DNA of 28,972 nucleotides from a virus. The position numbers and the translations under genes were made by a program. The DNA lies in the IMG/VR virus record IMGVR_UViG_3300030106_000322, positions 1 through 28,972 of that record; one strand, given 5' to 3'. The notes below the pieces were generated by a model. It had not been told where the DNA came from. It saw only the letters and a list, made by a program, of their open reading frames with translations, and did no database searches. This document shows, piece by piece, positions 22,701-28,745 of this stretch (positions are counted from its first letter, which is position 1; each line of letters starts with the position of its first letter).

Positions 22701-24701
22701 GCATTTGAAAAGAAGTTCACCTATGTAGGGCCAGACAAGAACCTGAGAGGCGAGACGTTTTCGGAAGTTCCGAGGGATGCAAACAAAAGAGATTTTGTTC
22801 AGCGGATTACTCTGAAGCGCGACAACTTAACTCCCGGGTTTGATCAAGACTTGATTGGCGTCAAGCTAAATGGTCAGCAGGTTTATGTTGAGCTTACGGA
22901 CAAGAGGCTAAGGGACGCCGTCGTCAGCATGGATGCAGGTACGGCAGATAATCTGATACAAAAGTTCAGTATCGTTAACCGATTCCTTTCGATGATGAAT
23001 ACATCATTGAACCCTGAGTTTGTCATAGGCAACTTTTCTCGTGACGTTCAGACAGCGATCTTCAACATCCTTGGCGAGCAGGATATGTCGCAAGGGAAAG
23101 CTAAGGATCAGCGTCTTGTCACTCAGGTTCTGAAAGATGTCATCCCATCTATGGGGGTCTTTTATAAAGGGCTGCGTAGAGGGGAACTAAAAGACGGCAC
23201 GTTTATTGGAGACCTCAGCGGCCTAGATCCCAAAGATCAGGCTGATTTCAAAGAGTTTATGGAGTCTGGCGCAAAGGCTGACTGGTTCCACTCACGTCCA
23301 CCAGAAGAACAGGTTGAGACTGTTCAGTCTATGGTTGACATGGCCAATGGAACATTCAAAGGCACTTTCAAAAGAAGATTCCAGCAGGTCATGCAGTTTG
23401 TGGAGGACAGTAATTCCGCAGTGGAAAATGCTGTAAGGCTTGCCACATTCAAGGCATCTCGGGATGAGCTTCTTAACGCTGGTATTCCGAGACAAGAGGC
23501 AGTGTCGCAAGCTGCATCTCTTGCTAAGAATTTAACAGTAAACTTTAACCGGAAAGGGATGGCAGGAGATCTTCTTAACTCTATATACCTTTTCTTCAAT
23601 GCCAGCGTTCAGGGTACAGCCAACTTTGCTAGAGGTTTGTTTGGGCCCAATATGAATCCGCTTAGCTCAGAAGCAAGTCGGGTCAAGCAAGGTGCCGTCT
23701 CTTCATTGATTATGTTCGGTGCCTTGGCAGCAGCGAGAGCAGAAGAGGAGAGCGAAGAGAACCCGGAGAGTGGGCGGTCTTACTATTCAGAGATTCCTGA
23801 TTTCGTTAAAGAGCGAAACATAGTCATCATGGCTGATGATGGTAAGAACTATTACACAATCCCGCTGCCTTACGGATACAACGTATTCCACGTTCTTGGA
23901 CAGAACCTGATGGAGATAAAGTCGGGAAACATTTCGCCTACAAAGGCTGCGTCAAATGTGACAAGCGCCTTTCTAGGTTCGTTCTCGCCCATAGGGTTTT
24001 CTTCTCCAGCACCAACTATTACGCAGCCATTCGTTGAGCTTGCAAGGAACGAAAATTTCTTTGGGTCTCCCATCTATCGAGAAAACTTTCCGACAGGAAC
24101 CCAGCAGCCTGACTCTCAATTGGCGATGTCTACTACGCGAACTCCGTTTAAGGTCATAGCAAAATCTTTGAATGCCATGATTAGCGGTAACGAGCAGGAG
24201 CCCGGGGCTATAGATATATCGCCTGATACCCTTGAGCACCTAGCCGAGTTTGCATTGGGTGGCGCTGGGACATTTGGCATGCGGAACTACGATGCTTTTG
24301 AGAAGTGGCAGAAGGGGGAAGAGCTAAAGGTTCGGGAGATACCTTTCCTGCGTAGAATAAAAGGCGAGCCAGATGAAAGGGTTGGCGCTGCAGATTTCTA
24401 CGAAAGGAAGATCAAGCTTGAGCAGAAAGAGGCACGGCTTGACGCCTTGCGCGGCAGAGAAAGACTGAAGTACAGAAGGGAAAATTCCAATTACTTCAAG
24501 ACGCTGTCTGATTTAGACCGAGCCGAAAGAAGGCTGCGTGATCTAAGGAAAAGAAGGGACAGGCTTAAAGTTTTGGCTTCCAGATCTCCTGACTCTGCAG
24601 TTAGATTTGCAGAAGCAGAGCAGAGGATCTACGACTTAATGAACCTAACTTACAACAGGTTCAACAAATCGTATGACAGAAAAGTTGGCAGGACCAAATA
24701 G
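16731..24701 (+). CDS. Giant polyvalent virion protein (2656 aa) with zincin-like, HDxxGH and LPD38-like domains
   Basis: At 2656 residues this takes up over a quarter of the window. Domain order: residues 5 to 45, a conserved K-Y-P-Q-Y...D-K-D-L-A-D-A-L-H-R-K-Y-Y motif typical of phage polyvalent proteins; 60 to 90 and 134 to 215, Gly/Ala-rich hydrophobic segments; 830 to 970, a metallopeptidase-like domain with HELVH (894-898) and E-E-A-V-A-D (949-954) as probable zinc ligands; 1137 to 1323, a domain with G-F-D-P-R-R-H-S-Y-F-Y-D-R (1288-1300); an Arg-rich linker (1361-1378); 1379 to 1630, a domain with H-D-A-F-G-H (1551-1556), E-E-N-A-W-Q-A-H and E-T-R-G-Q-N-S-W; about 2085 to 2480, an LPD38-like region (F-F-N-A-S-V-Q-G near 2288); then a basic helical tail. 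Such proteins are thought to travel in the virion and act on entry. No transglycosylase motif was found. The ribosome-binding site before ATG 16731 is weak. Confidence 0.82.
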   Translation: MTALTDFRTKYPQYDNISDKDLADALHRKYYSDLDVNDYYQRLGLDQGTNYLELTGEMGKGVVRGFGSGLLSAGAGLAELADVGTDFIGLEDLIDSGNENELIRLANEGKQALNESLGVGDLYKDNYLVKLSEGLGSIGSFFVPGLGAVRGASLLGAGARGAGIAGTSATVGAGVGAGASEQADRVAAARARGEDVSAGQEDLAIALGGLIGSSEALAPLSILKKIGRFRDPVKSEEAFSAVTSMIKAGAFEGAQEVAASLAQSAVEDAVYSDEVTYGDTLWDDFTVGAGAGALLDAITTGVYRRRANTMRESEVEKEAALRASEVEAAESFYEDAERAKSIAEETEQAQRKAEVDAVLEGDEAAFDAKQAAAAREEVTYDPLQPFAGGAIDPASMTPRQLSEAAYNYSNQLANNAVKSAEGFPDVGKFDVVEEKTPEGSIFKAVHSETGQQFGQSFREREGAIHLMANLNQQIFNRRVNSAVIDSLDLSPEAYTPKQAESLYVIGQKLNRPQTFSINAAVLNDAAGTVQSPSSPYQEDKTIDQLHTIQYGVPPYTDRGEKLYRPLSNLTAAQQINFERRKKGLREVEEFSLDEAKQVLGDKYTKVFDVLLGVKAPSQDQILEDFGTVGARLAKSRQEYQDGRRTLAEAKEVLVSKNIMSDVGSPEVKYIFEKIVGESDVGKMTPSQRMYLVNEIKKFPVVQDAVSLPDFRPKPYTRTQYNAAVRHVSETGDGTVENIESILGDIGSTKRIRTVASALRKDIQKAGLINDRDEVSARPSLPAPAEPFVPEIKPYEEKVSEEAKNLEDALSNDLKGMGLDDIRVRVLDTLKRGPVTREGEVILTGRPEEDISASVEGFFKPASKTVFLGLDRINGAARDQTPEARRQALADILDHELVHGVRSLDLWTGKEWSLLEGLAKKKIVPGSGNVTFYNDAQSRYEDLNAVSQMEEAVADLIRYGRKDKKLITGKPRSLVERMYEFFERTGNALRGSGFQSFEDVLTRLERGEIGARQRGEIRTLRALERGRGAVPERGIGLERDVLTDKQVFTGAGVTLPETEEEQIQASRGVEEREVGAPDTRVRPEVANAYRRFQDGEISREDYDAVVLGTISEYDFVPRPATTQEMSDALDKPKKKKINLPIDDGAPVGLRLDIHAYTRHGVWVPTIHAKGMTSHRATASVNNADFTRIAQPTAQRIIEGTVPGTRGYIERERIRQELPEKEEALKRTKKYKESDKDTQRRMRENLRNPMRKFDKNPFARIEGNFVNRTDAENQAIAREALDSPDWIQVGFDPRRHSYFYDRKTGEPVTFAEEVVQIGPLVLAKNATKNVRPSGDPFETLYSKKKDDTLDKDITTSDSEDVYRRRLRRRDRDRRRRLQGRSFTPLDGAPVIQGATGPDPELVSVAEEYAEEYGIPFGRQKSYVKVKKDRARRIAKAYDDMRHDPKNPAVLKAYDDLIEQTRNQYKALVEAGYEFSFFDSESDPYDGNPFNAMRDLRNNKRMAVYGTYDGYGTEGLTGAEVEDNPMLRDTGLRWRDQEGVEQIVTANDLFRAVHDAFGHGLEGAGFRGRGEENAWQAHARLFTGPALHALTSETRGQNSWLNYGPYGDTNRAAKLEDTVFAEQKTGLMPSWTWSEGIEYEDPILESRRRVGPQEDVQQAAQKAKSFSERNPEDTVMGAVDRTPEVQKSIIEQEVFGEPMAFQTKGYTFGEKFIYQIADKFIGLKNVEAQINNYRRGLGLSPLKATESPYVGEESIAGIVGNKMRRFEEDRKRPLANKIANSGYSLEEVDEFLIMRHAIERNERIAVRDPERDVENNPGSGKLKTGQVLSNSFVKRKMKERYGLDWDSANESWVGGNPRSKKLNDIAADLDQIVNETLDTTVEGGLLDKDTAETIRGAYKYYAPMRGKDIEDDYAENVIVGSSLSTRGKEFLRAMGRESAAQSPLGHILLNAERAMTRAAKNKQFGERLVNLIRANPDEDFWRVISPEDPRYARAFEKKFTYVGPDKNLRGETFSEVPRDANKRDFVQRITLKRDNLTPGFDQDLIGVKLNGQQVYVELTDKRLRDAVVSMDAGTADNLIQKFSIVNRFLSMMNTSLNPEFVIGNFSRDVQTAIFNILGEQDMSQGKAKDQRLVTQVLKDVIPSMGVFYKGLRRGELKDGTFIGDLSGLDPKDQADFKEFMESGAKADWFHSRPPEEQVETVQSMVDMANGTFKGTFKRRFQQVMQFVEDSNSAVENAVRLATFKASRDELLNAGIPRQEAVSQAASLAKNLTVNFNRKGMAGDLLNSIYLFFNASVQGTANFARGLFGPNMNPLSSEASRVKQGAVSSLIMFGALAAARAEEESEENPESGRSYYSEIPDFVKERNIVIMADDGKNYYTIPLPYGYNVFHVLGQNLMEIKSGNISPTKAASNVTSAFLGSFSPIGFSSPAPTITQPFVELARNENFFGSPIYRENFPTGTQQPDSQLAMSTTRTPFKVIAKSLNAMISGNEQEPGAIDISPDTLEHLAEFALGGAGTFGMRNYDAFEKWQKGEELKVREIPFLRRIKGEPDERVGAADFYERKIKLEQKEARLDALRGRERLKYRRENSNYFKTLSDLDRAERRLRDLRKRRDRLKVLASRSPDSAVRFAEAEQRIYDLMNLTYNRFNKSYDRKVGRTK

Positions 24702-24702
24702 G

Positions 24703-24996
24703 TTAGCTAATAACTATTAGCTCTTCAGAGATTAGCTGGCTCCAAGTCCTTTCAAGTCCTCGCATCTGGCAACGCAAGAGTTCTACCTTGGGTAGATCAG
24801 TGTTCATCCTGCCGTCGATGACATCATGGCAAGTTGAGCAGGCATAGACTGCAAAGTAGTCTGGGCTCTTAATGGCCATTCCCTTGGCCAGACTTGGTAG
24901 GTGGGCCAGCACCGTGGTCTCTGGGTTGTTGTTGCAGTACGGATGAATCTGCAGGGCGCACATCTTCCCCTTTGCAGACCTCCTAATCTTCGTCAT
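24703..24996 (-). CDS. DUF1364-type HNH-like nuclease-domain protein
   Basis: The gene encodes 97 residues. It matches the pattern of DUF1364 proteins of lambdoid phages and prophages: basic N-terminus I-R-R-S-A-K-G-K, then Cys13, Cys21, the N-N-N-P-E-T-T-V-L-A-H-L signature (His32), and C-S-T-C-H-D (Cys53, Cys56, His57, Asp58). The cysteines probably bind zinc and the histidines suggest an HNH-like metal site. In lambdoid phages such genes lie with nin-region recombination and processing genes, as here. It is the last gene of the - strand operon and its ATG lies inside the preceding 49-aa gene. Confidence 0.85.
   Translation of the reverse strand: MTKIRRSAKGKMCALQIHPYCNNNPETTVLAHLPSLAKGMAIKSPDYFAVYACSTCHDVIDGRMNTDLPKVELLRCQMRGLERTWSQLISEELIVIS
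24705..24722. terminator. Possible bidirectional hairpin at the convergent junction
   Basis: A perfect 8-base inverted repeat (agctaata / tattagct) with a two-base centre lies directly between the + and - operons, overlapping the stop codon of the - strand gene. It is symmetric, so it could work in both directions. There is no T-run and the stem is A/T-rich, so an intrinsic terminator is doubtful. Confidence 0.3.
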
Positions 24997-25132
24997 GTAA
25001 GTCCGCTACAACTCGATTGAACTGGCGAAACTCCGCAACAAACTCATCGAATGATTTTGTCGCCTTGTTGAGAGCTTCTTTAAGTTCATCAAGTTCTCTG
25101 CTATCAATGATGACTAACGTTTTGTCGTCCAT
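24983..25132 (-). CDS. 49-residue helical protein
   Basis: On the - strand an ATG at 25132-25130 opens a 49-codon frame beginning MDDKTLVIID and ending at a TAG (24983-24985). The start overlaps the last base of the upstream winged-helix gene stop (TAATG), and its 3' end overlaps the DUF1364 start by 14 bases, so it fits the operon's overlapping pattern and fills an otherwise empty 135-base gap. The sequence is acidic, with a helical middle (S-R-E-L-D-E-L-K-E-A-L-N-K-A). No family is recognised. No strong ribosome-binding site is visible, consistent with translational coupling. Confidence 0.65.
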   Translation of the reverse strand: MDDKTLVIIDSRELDELKEALNKATKSFDEFVAEFRQFNRVVADLHDED

Positions 25133-25440
25133 TATTCAAGCCAGTCGCCGCGTTCATAAGTTTCCCAGAGGATGCACTTCTTTCCCCACTGCGTTTTACC
25201 TCGCAGCCCACTGTCCTGAATCCTCTTCTGATTGCATAGCTCAGTGATCCGTGGACGAATGCTGATGAATGGTCGGTCGAGAATGTTGGCAACATCGTCG
25301 GCGCTCAGCGGTGATGCTGCCTCGTCAATCACCTGAAACGCCTGCTCTCGGAGGGAGAGCTTGCCCTTCTTGTCAGATATTGCAGCCTCAATGCTGGTGT
25401 CCCGGTTTCGGAAACCTATTCCGTCGTCAGTGTATCCCAT
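25132..25440 (-). CDS. Winged helix-turn-helix DNA-binding protein
   Basis: The gene encodes 102 residues from ATG 25440, which has a strong GGAGGG site nine bases upstream; the frame extends further upstream but that part overlaps the preceding gene and is not protein-like. Residues about 30 to 93 look like a winged helix: L-S-L-R-E-Q-A-F-Q-V-I, then S-A-D-D-V-A-N-I-L, recognition helix around S-I-R-P-R-I-T-E-L (60-68) and a wing ending K-K-C-I-L-W-E. It may be a regulator or a replication/recombination accessory. No effector domain is present. Confidence 0.78.
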   Translation of the reverse strand: MGYTDDGIGFRNRDTSIEAAISDKKGKLSLREQAFQVIDEAASPLSADDVANILDRPFISIRPRITELCNQKRIQDSGLRGKTQWGKKCILWETYERGDWLE

Positions 25441-25441
25441 C

Positions 25442-25729
25442 TTACTTGACCCTCCAGACCCGTATTCCATACGGCCTACCCTTTGGCCAGCGTCGAGTTG
25501 ATATACCAAATTCATCTTTGGATAGCCTTTGAGCAAGCCGGTAGTAGGCGACGGAGCTGAACATGCTGTTCTGCCTCTTAACCATCGGCATCTCTTCGGT
25601 CGCTTCAACAAAGAAACTGTCACCGATTTCCATCTCACCCCAAGGATAGGTGGTAGATAGGTTCACGGTTCTGCTTGGCACGGGCACGTCTTTTTCTATT
25701 TTCACTTTGCCTTCCTCGTTTTCTTCCAT
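25442..25729 (-). CDS. Small SFFV-motif phage protein (copy A)
   Basis: The gene encodes 95 residues. Residues 28 to 41 read Y-P-W-G-E-M-E-I-G-D-S-F-F-V, followed by a variable loop, a basic helix (S-S-V-A-Y-Y-R-L-A-Q-R-L), F-G-I-S-T-R-R and a terminal G-I-R-V-W-R-V-K. This I-G-D-S-F-F-V...R-V-W-R pattern belongs to a common phage family whose role I do not know. I chose the ATG at 25729 because family proteins start shortly before the motif; the open frame upstream to 25945 overlaps two other genes. It overlaps the Cys-motif gene by 28 bases and ends one base before the winged-helix start. Confidence 0.72.
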   Translation of the reverse strand: MEENEEGKVKIEKDVPVPSRTVNLSTTYPWGEMEIGDSFFVEATEEMPMVKRQNSMFSSVAYYRLAQRLSKDEFGISTRRWPKGRPYGIRVWRVK

Positions 25730-25872
25730 GATTTCGACAGCCAAGTCTGGAGCTGCGCTGCCGCAAACATCTCGGGGTCTCCCGATTTCTTTTTCAGTTT
25801 TGGCTGGCACTCTCTGCACGCTTTTGTTCGGATCTTGATCAGCTTCCCGCACACGCAGGCTTTCATTTTCAT
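25702..25872 (-). CDS. Small Cys4 zinc-ribbon-like protein
   Basis: The gene encodes 56 residues from ATG 25872 (M-K-M-K-A-C-V-C). Four cysteines, Cys6, Cys8, Cys19 and Cys22, in the order CxC-x10-CxxC, make a short zinc-ribbon knuckle pair, followed by a Lys-rich segment and a helical C-terminus. A GAGGG motif lies eight bases upstream. An in-frame ATG at 25917 would lengthen it but overlaps the preceding gene. Function is unknown; nucleic-acid or protein binding is likely from the motif. It overlaps the following SFFV gene. Confidence 0.6.
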   Translation of the reverse strand: MKMKACVCGKLIKIRTKACRECQPKLKKKSGDPEMFAAAQLQTWLSKSWKKTRKAK

Positions 25873-25913
25873 CGCCCCATCCCTCAAAAATCTCCATCCA
25901 TTTCTGGAATGCG

Positions 25914-26342
25914 TCATTCCCCGTCATTCGGTTCGGGGATTGCAAACCCCATCTCTGCGGCTGTGATGATGAGTGTATCGATTAGCTCAGAATACTTCTC
26001 TCGATTGGCCTCGCCGGATCTCTTGATTGGTCTCCGCTTGAAACCAAATTTTGTGTTGATCTCTTCGCTGCCATACGCACGACAAAGCAACTCCTCATGC
26101 ATTTCGTCATGCGTTAGTCCGCACCACTTCGCAAACTCATTGACCCATTTGCGGTAGTAGTTTTCTTGTTGACGTGATCGAGATCGCCTCACCTTGTCCA
26201 CGGTCAGCTTCACGCCGAGTTCAGCACTCTTCAACAAATGCTTAACCTCATCCGTTCGTGAGCTATCGACCTTGTCTAAGAGCCTGATCAGGTCGATGAC
26301 CTGATCGTGGCTCATGGTGTGGATAATAAATTTCAAATCCAA
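25914..26342 (-). CDS. NinB-like recombination/ssDNA-binding protein
   Basis: The gene encodes 142 residues from a TTG start at 26342; the first ATG is at 26315. I chose the TTG because it adds a beta strand (F-I-I-H-T) before the S-H-D-Q motif, as in related proteins, and because it overlaps the preceding stop. The central part R-S-R-S-R-Q-Q-E-N-Y-Y-R-K-W (53-66), the motif L-T-H-D-E-M-H-E-E-L-L (77-86) and the C-terminal I-P-E-P-N match the general NinB family pattern known from lambda and other phages, linked to single-stranded DNA binding and recombination. The match is by pattern, not alignment. Confidence 0.6.
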   Translation of the reverse strand: MDLKFIIHTMSHDQVIDLIRLLDKVDSSRTDEVKHLLKSAELGVKLTVDKVRRSRSRQQENYYRKWVNEFAKWCGLTHDEMHEELLCRAYGSEEINTKFGFKRRPIKRSGEANREKYSELIDTLIITAAEMGFAIPEPNDGE

Positions 26343-26647
26343 TCGCTGCTGTCTTTGCGGGATTGCTTGGGCCCGGGCGCTTTGCGTGGACCGGTGTAAA
26401 CCTCGTGCCGCATATAGAGATACGGCGTGCCGTCACGCTTCGACGTACCTTTCCAGCCACTCAGGTCAATTTGGAGCATTGGTTCCCGATTACCTTCGGT
26501 GTCGCGTTCATGTATCTCAATCAACCCGCGAAGCTCATCGGTTGACAAGACCAGTCGCCCGACAAAGTCCGGGTGATTGTCTGCACTCTTACGCTCATTG
26601 TTATTTAAATAAAACGCTTCACCTGTTTCGACGTTTTCTCTGCTCAT
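26333..26647 (-). CDS. Conserved small protein between Sak3 and NinB-like genes
   Basis: The gene encodes 104 residues. The ATG overlaps the preceding stop (ATGA) and an AGGAAGG site lies just upstream. The N-terminus has a hydrophilic N-N-N-E-R-K-S-A-D-N-H-P-D-F-V-G segment, followed by beta-like segments (R-L-V-L-S, M-L-Q-I-D-L-S-G-W-K) and a Y-L-Y-M-R segment; the tail is basic and Pro/Lys-rich. Such N-N-x-R-K...P-D-F-x-G small proteins occur in phage recombination operons, but I cannot give a function; an annealase partner or single-strand-binding-like role is possible. Confidence 0.7.
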   Translation of the reverse strand: MSRENVETGEAFYLNNNERKSADNHPDFVGRLVLSTDELRGLIEIHERDTEGNREPMLQIDLSGWKGTSKRDGTPYLYMRHEVYTGPRKAPGPKQSRKDSSDWI

Positions 26648-27348
26648 TTGCCTTCCTCTTGCTTGGTTGCACGAATTGATTTGAGTTCTTCGACGTATGC
26701 GTCGTAGACATTGGGGTACAGTTCTTTGATCTTGTCGAGATTAGCCTTGTTCTCGACATGCAGGCTCTTGAGTCCTTCAAGCGGTGTCAGCTTGGCGATG
26801 TTGATAACCAGTTCGCACACGTCAGTGCAAAACTTTTCATCCCAGTCGCCGTCGCCTTCGACCATGTTGGCTAGACTTTTCTCAAAGTCCTGAAAGATCC
26901 CTTGCTGCAGAGCTTGAGTCTTCTCCTCCACGGGCTTGGGTTTGGCTTTGGCTTTTTGCTTAGGCTCATCGTCCTCGGGGAGATCCTCACCTGCATATAT
27001 ATAGTGGCCCAACCCAAACATTGCCATACACTTGGTGAGGCACCGCATCCGTGTGTTGGCGACTTGTGTCGCTGAAGGGTTTTCCACTGGTGCATTCTTG
27101 TAGCCACTCATAACGGCTAACCACATGCTGCGCTCAAGCTCTCCTATATTGATCGTGCAATGTGTAATAACGGTGTCATCTGATAGCACCTCGTTGTCGC
27201 CAAACGAGTACGTCGCCTCCGGATACTCGCGCATGAGCGTTGCCCACGCCCACGCCCACGACAGGTAGGTCAGACCGTTCTTTTTTTCTGTGTGTTCGTT
27301 GACGTTGATCGCTGACAACGTCGTCCACACGTCTCCGTAATTAGCCAT
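26644..27348 (-). CDS. sak3: Sak3-type (DUF1071) single-strand annealing protein
   Basis: The gene encodes 234 residues. The core has the family signatures E-K-K-N-G-L-T-Y-L-S-W-A-W-A-W (21-35) and T-R-M-R-C-L-T-K-C-M-A-M-F-G-L-G-H-Y-I-Y-A-G-E-D-L-P (99-124). Annealing proteins of this group pair complementary single strands produced by a phage exonuclease, and are placed in the Rad52 superfamily. A Lys/Pro-rich linker (126-145) separates the core from a helical C-terminal tail. ATG 27348 has GGAG five bases upstream; a GTG six bases earlier is too close to that site. The stop overlaps the next gene. The upstream exonuclease completes the pair. Confidence 0.88.
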   Translation of the reverse strand: MANYGDVWTTLSAINVNEHTEKKNGLTYLSWAWAWATLMREYPEATYSFGDNEVLSDDTVITHCTINIGELERSMWLAVMSGYKNAPVENPSATQVANTRMRCLTKCMAMFGLGHYIYAGEDLPEDDEPKQKAKAKPKPVEEKTQALQQGIFQDFEKSLANMVEGDGDWDEKFCTDVCELVINIAKLTPLEGLKSLHVENKANLDKIKELYPNVYDAYVEELKSIRATKQEEGK

Positions 27349-27350
27349 GT

Positions 27351-27614
27351 TCACTCCAAAGGATTCTTGGTGAAGTGTCTGAAGTCGTTACGCTTTACAG
27401 GTACGCCTTCGACAGAAAGATGTCGTTCCAGAATTTCCAGAATTTCCACCGGCTCAAGTTGCTCAATCAACTCGCGCATCAAGAACGTGATCGGGCGATT
27501 GTTTCCCCATGTGAACACCACCTTGTCGCCCTCAAATCGCGCCTTGAGATTCGGGATCTTTGACATCTGCCAAATACCCAGCATCTTCACGGCAAAAGTT
27601 GGATCTTCAATCAT
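27351..27614 (-). CDS. Hypothetical protein between exonuclease and Sak3
   Basis: The gene encodes 87 residues. An AGAGGA motif precedes the ATG, which overlaps the previous stop (ATGA). The N-terminal half has a beta-strand-like K-A-R-F-E-G-D-K-V-V-F-T-W-G segment; the C-terminal half is helical and Glu-rich (L-I-E-Q-L-E-P-V-E-I-L-E-I-L). I recognise no family. Its placement directly before the annealase suggests a linked recombination or regulatory role, which is inference. Confidence 0.68.
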   Translation of the reverse strand: MIEDPTFAVKMLGIWQMSKIPNLKARFEGDKVVFTWGNNRPITFLMRELIEQLEPVEILEILERHLSVEGVPVKRNDFRHFTKNPLE

Positions 27615-27874
27615 GCCGTCCTCTTGACGAGGAGAACGCCGTCTTTCGTATTAGACATCGCGTCTTTTTTTGGATTGGCCTTCTTCCACTGATAAAAGTA
27701 GGTGCGGTCGTTGATAGCAATGATCGCAACTTGCTTGACTTCCATCCTGTCTAGCGTCCGCATGACCTCGGCGCGACGGCTACGTCGCTGGAAAAACTCT
27801 TCATCTACTCCCGCGATCTTAGACTTCACTTGGTACAACATGCTTTTCAAGTCTGCACTTTTTTTCTTAGCCAT
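27611..27874 (-). CDS. Hypothetical basic protein downstream of exonuclease
   Basis: The gene encodes 87 residues starting MAKKKSADLK. A strong GGGAGGAGG site lies upstream and the ATG overlaps the exonuclease stop region. The first two-thirds are basic and helical (R-R-S-R-R-A-E-V-M-R-T-L), followed by a V-A-I-I-A-I-N-D-R-T-Y-F-Y-Q-W segment and a Lys-rich end. The composition suits a nucleic-acid-binding accessory, but no family is known to me. The strong site suggests high expression. Confidence 0.7.
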   Translation of the reverse strand: MAKKKSADLKSMLYQVKSKIAGVDEEFFQRRSRRAEVMRTLDRMEVKQVAIIAINDRTYFYQWKKANPKKDAMSNTKDGVLLVKRTA

Positions 27875-28745
27875 TGTTGGCCTCCTCCCATTGTGAGCAC
27901 CACTTGTTCACACGACACCAGTTCTGCGTGCAGCGGGTGCTCTCACCCACACGCTTTTCAACATAGTGCGCGTCTCCCAATCTCTGAGCGTGATCCTGTG
28001 CCTCCTCCTCGACAGTGTGGACCTTGATCGCCCTGATTCGATTCTTCTTTTTCACGGCGAAGGTTGTCGCTTTTTCCCACCGCTCCTCTGAACTGCAGTC
28101 GGGAAGCACGCCGCCCGTCTCATGCTCATAGTCCGCTGCCTGATGGAGTTGCACGCGCTCCTCGACGTACCTGTCTTGCTCGGCATCAGACCACATGGGA
28201 ATGTCGATCACTTGAATCGGGGAGTCAGGGTAGTCGCCGCCATCCTGCGCCCTGCGGCGAGCCCAATCACGCAGCACAGCAATGATTCTTAGCTGTTTTA
28301 CGTTCAATGCCTTAGCGTGCCTCACCAGCCATGCATAGCAGTTCAACTGCTTGTGCCATTCCGACTTATCGAATATCACCGACCACGCCGACGTGACCTT
28401 GTAATCGCTGACAATCACACCACCCTCTACCATTTCCTGAAGATCGATGGCCCCAGAGATTCGCCAGCCGTTCACTTCGGCAAACAGCCGCTCTTCACTG
28501 ATTGTTTCAGCGCGGCCTTCTGCTGCTCGCTCAAACATTTCGTGCACGGACGTTCCCATCCGAGACCAAATCAGGTCCGACACATCCTGCTCGATGTCAT
28601 CGTCATGCCGTCTCTGCAACAATGACACGCGAGGACTGTCTATCAACTGCGTGACAGACAAGAGACTGTCGCCCTTGGTGTAGTCGTTGTATGACAATGC
28701 ATCCGCGACAACGCTAGGCAGGTTATGGTTGTTCGTAAGCCTCAC
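27867..28745 (-). CDS. RecB/Cas4-like PD-(D/E)XK exonuclease
   Basis: The gene encodes 292 residues from a GTG start at 28745 overlapping the preceding stop (GTGA). The fold is shown by His68 (T-S-V-H-E-M-F), Asp101 (S-G-A-I-D-L), the catalytic D-Y-K at 114-116 and a Q-x-x-x-Y motif at 133-137. Four cysteines (Cys217, Cys272, Cys277 and Cys283) in the C-terminal half, the last three in R-C-T...W-C...W-C, may bind a metal or Fe-S cluster, as in Cas4 and AddB-like nucleases, though the usual N-terminal cysteine is absent. It should degrade duplex ends to expose single strands for the Sak3 protein downstream. Confidence 0.87.
   Translation of the reverse strand: MRLTNNHNLPSVVADALSYNDYTKGDSLLSVTQLIDSPRVSLLQRRHDDDIEQDVSDLIWSRMGTSVHEMFERAAEGRAETISEERLFAEVNGWRISGAIDLQEMVEGGVIVSDYKVTSAWSVIFDKSEWHKQLNCYAWLVRHAKALNVKQLRIIAVLRDWARRRAQDGGDYPDSPIQVIDIPMWSDAEQDRYVEERVQLHQAADYEHETGGVLPDCSSEERWEKATTFAVKKKNRIRAIKVHTVEEEAQDHAQRLGDAHYVEKRVGESTRCTQNWCRVNKWCSQWEEANNG

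Noticed and set aside
8689-24701. Tape-measure protein among the large genes
   Set aside because: There is no tail-tube or tail-assembly chaperone gene nearby, and the features fit internal or ejection proteins better.
25441-25638. N-terminal extension of the winged-helix gene to 25638
   Set aside because: The extension is basic and low in structure, overlaps the SFFV gene, and a strong GGAGGG site marks the ATG at 25440.
25730-25945. N-terminal extension of the SFFV gene to 25945
   Set aside because: It would overlap the Cys-motif gene and the NinB-like gene completely in part, and the family normally begins close to the motif.
28064-28683. + strand open frames opposite the exonuclease (28064-28285, 28317-28625, 28447-28683)
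   Set aside because: The - strand gene has full catalytic motifs and operon overlaps; the + frames are low-similarity shadows.
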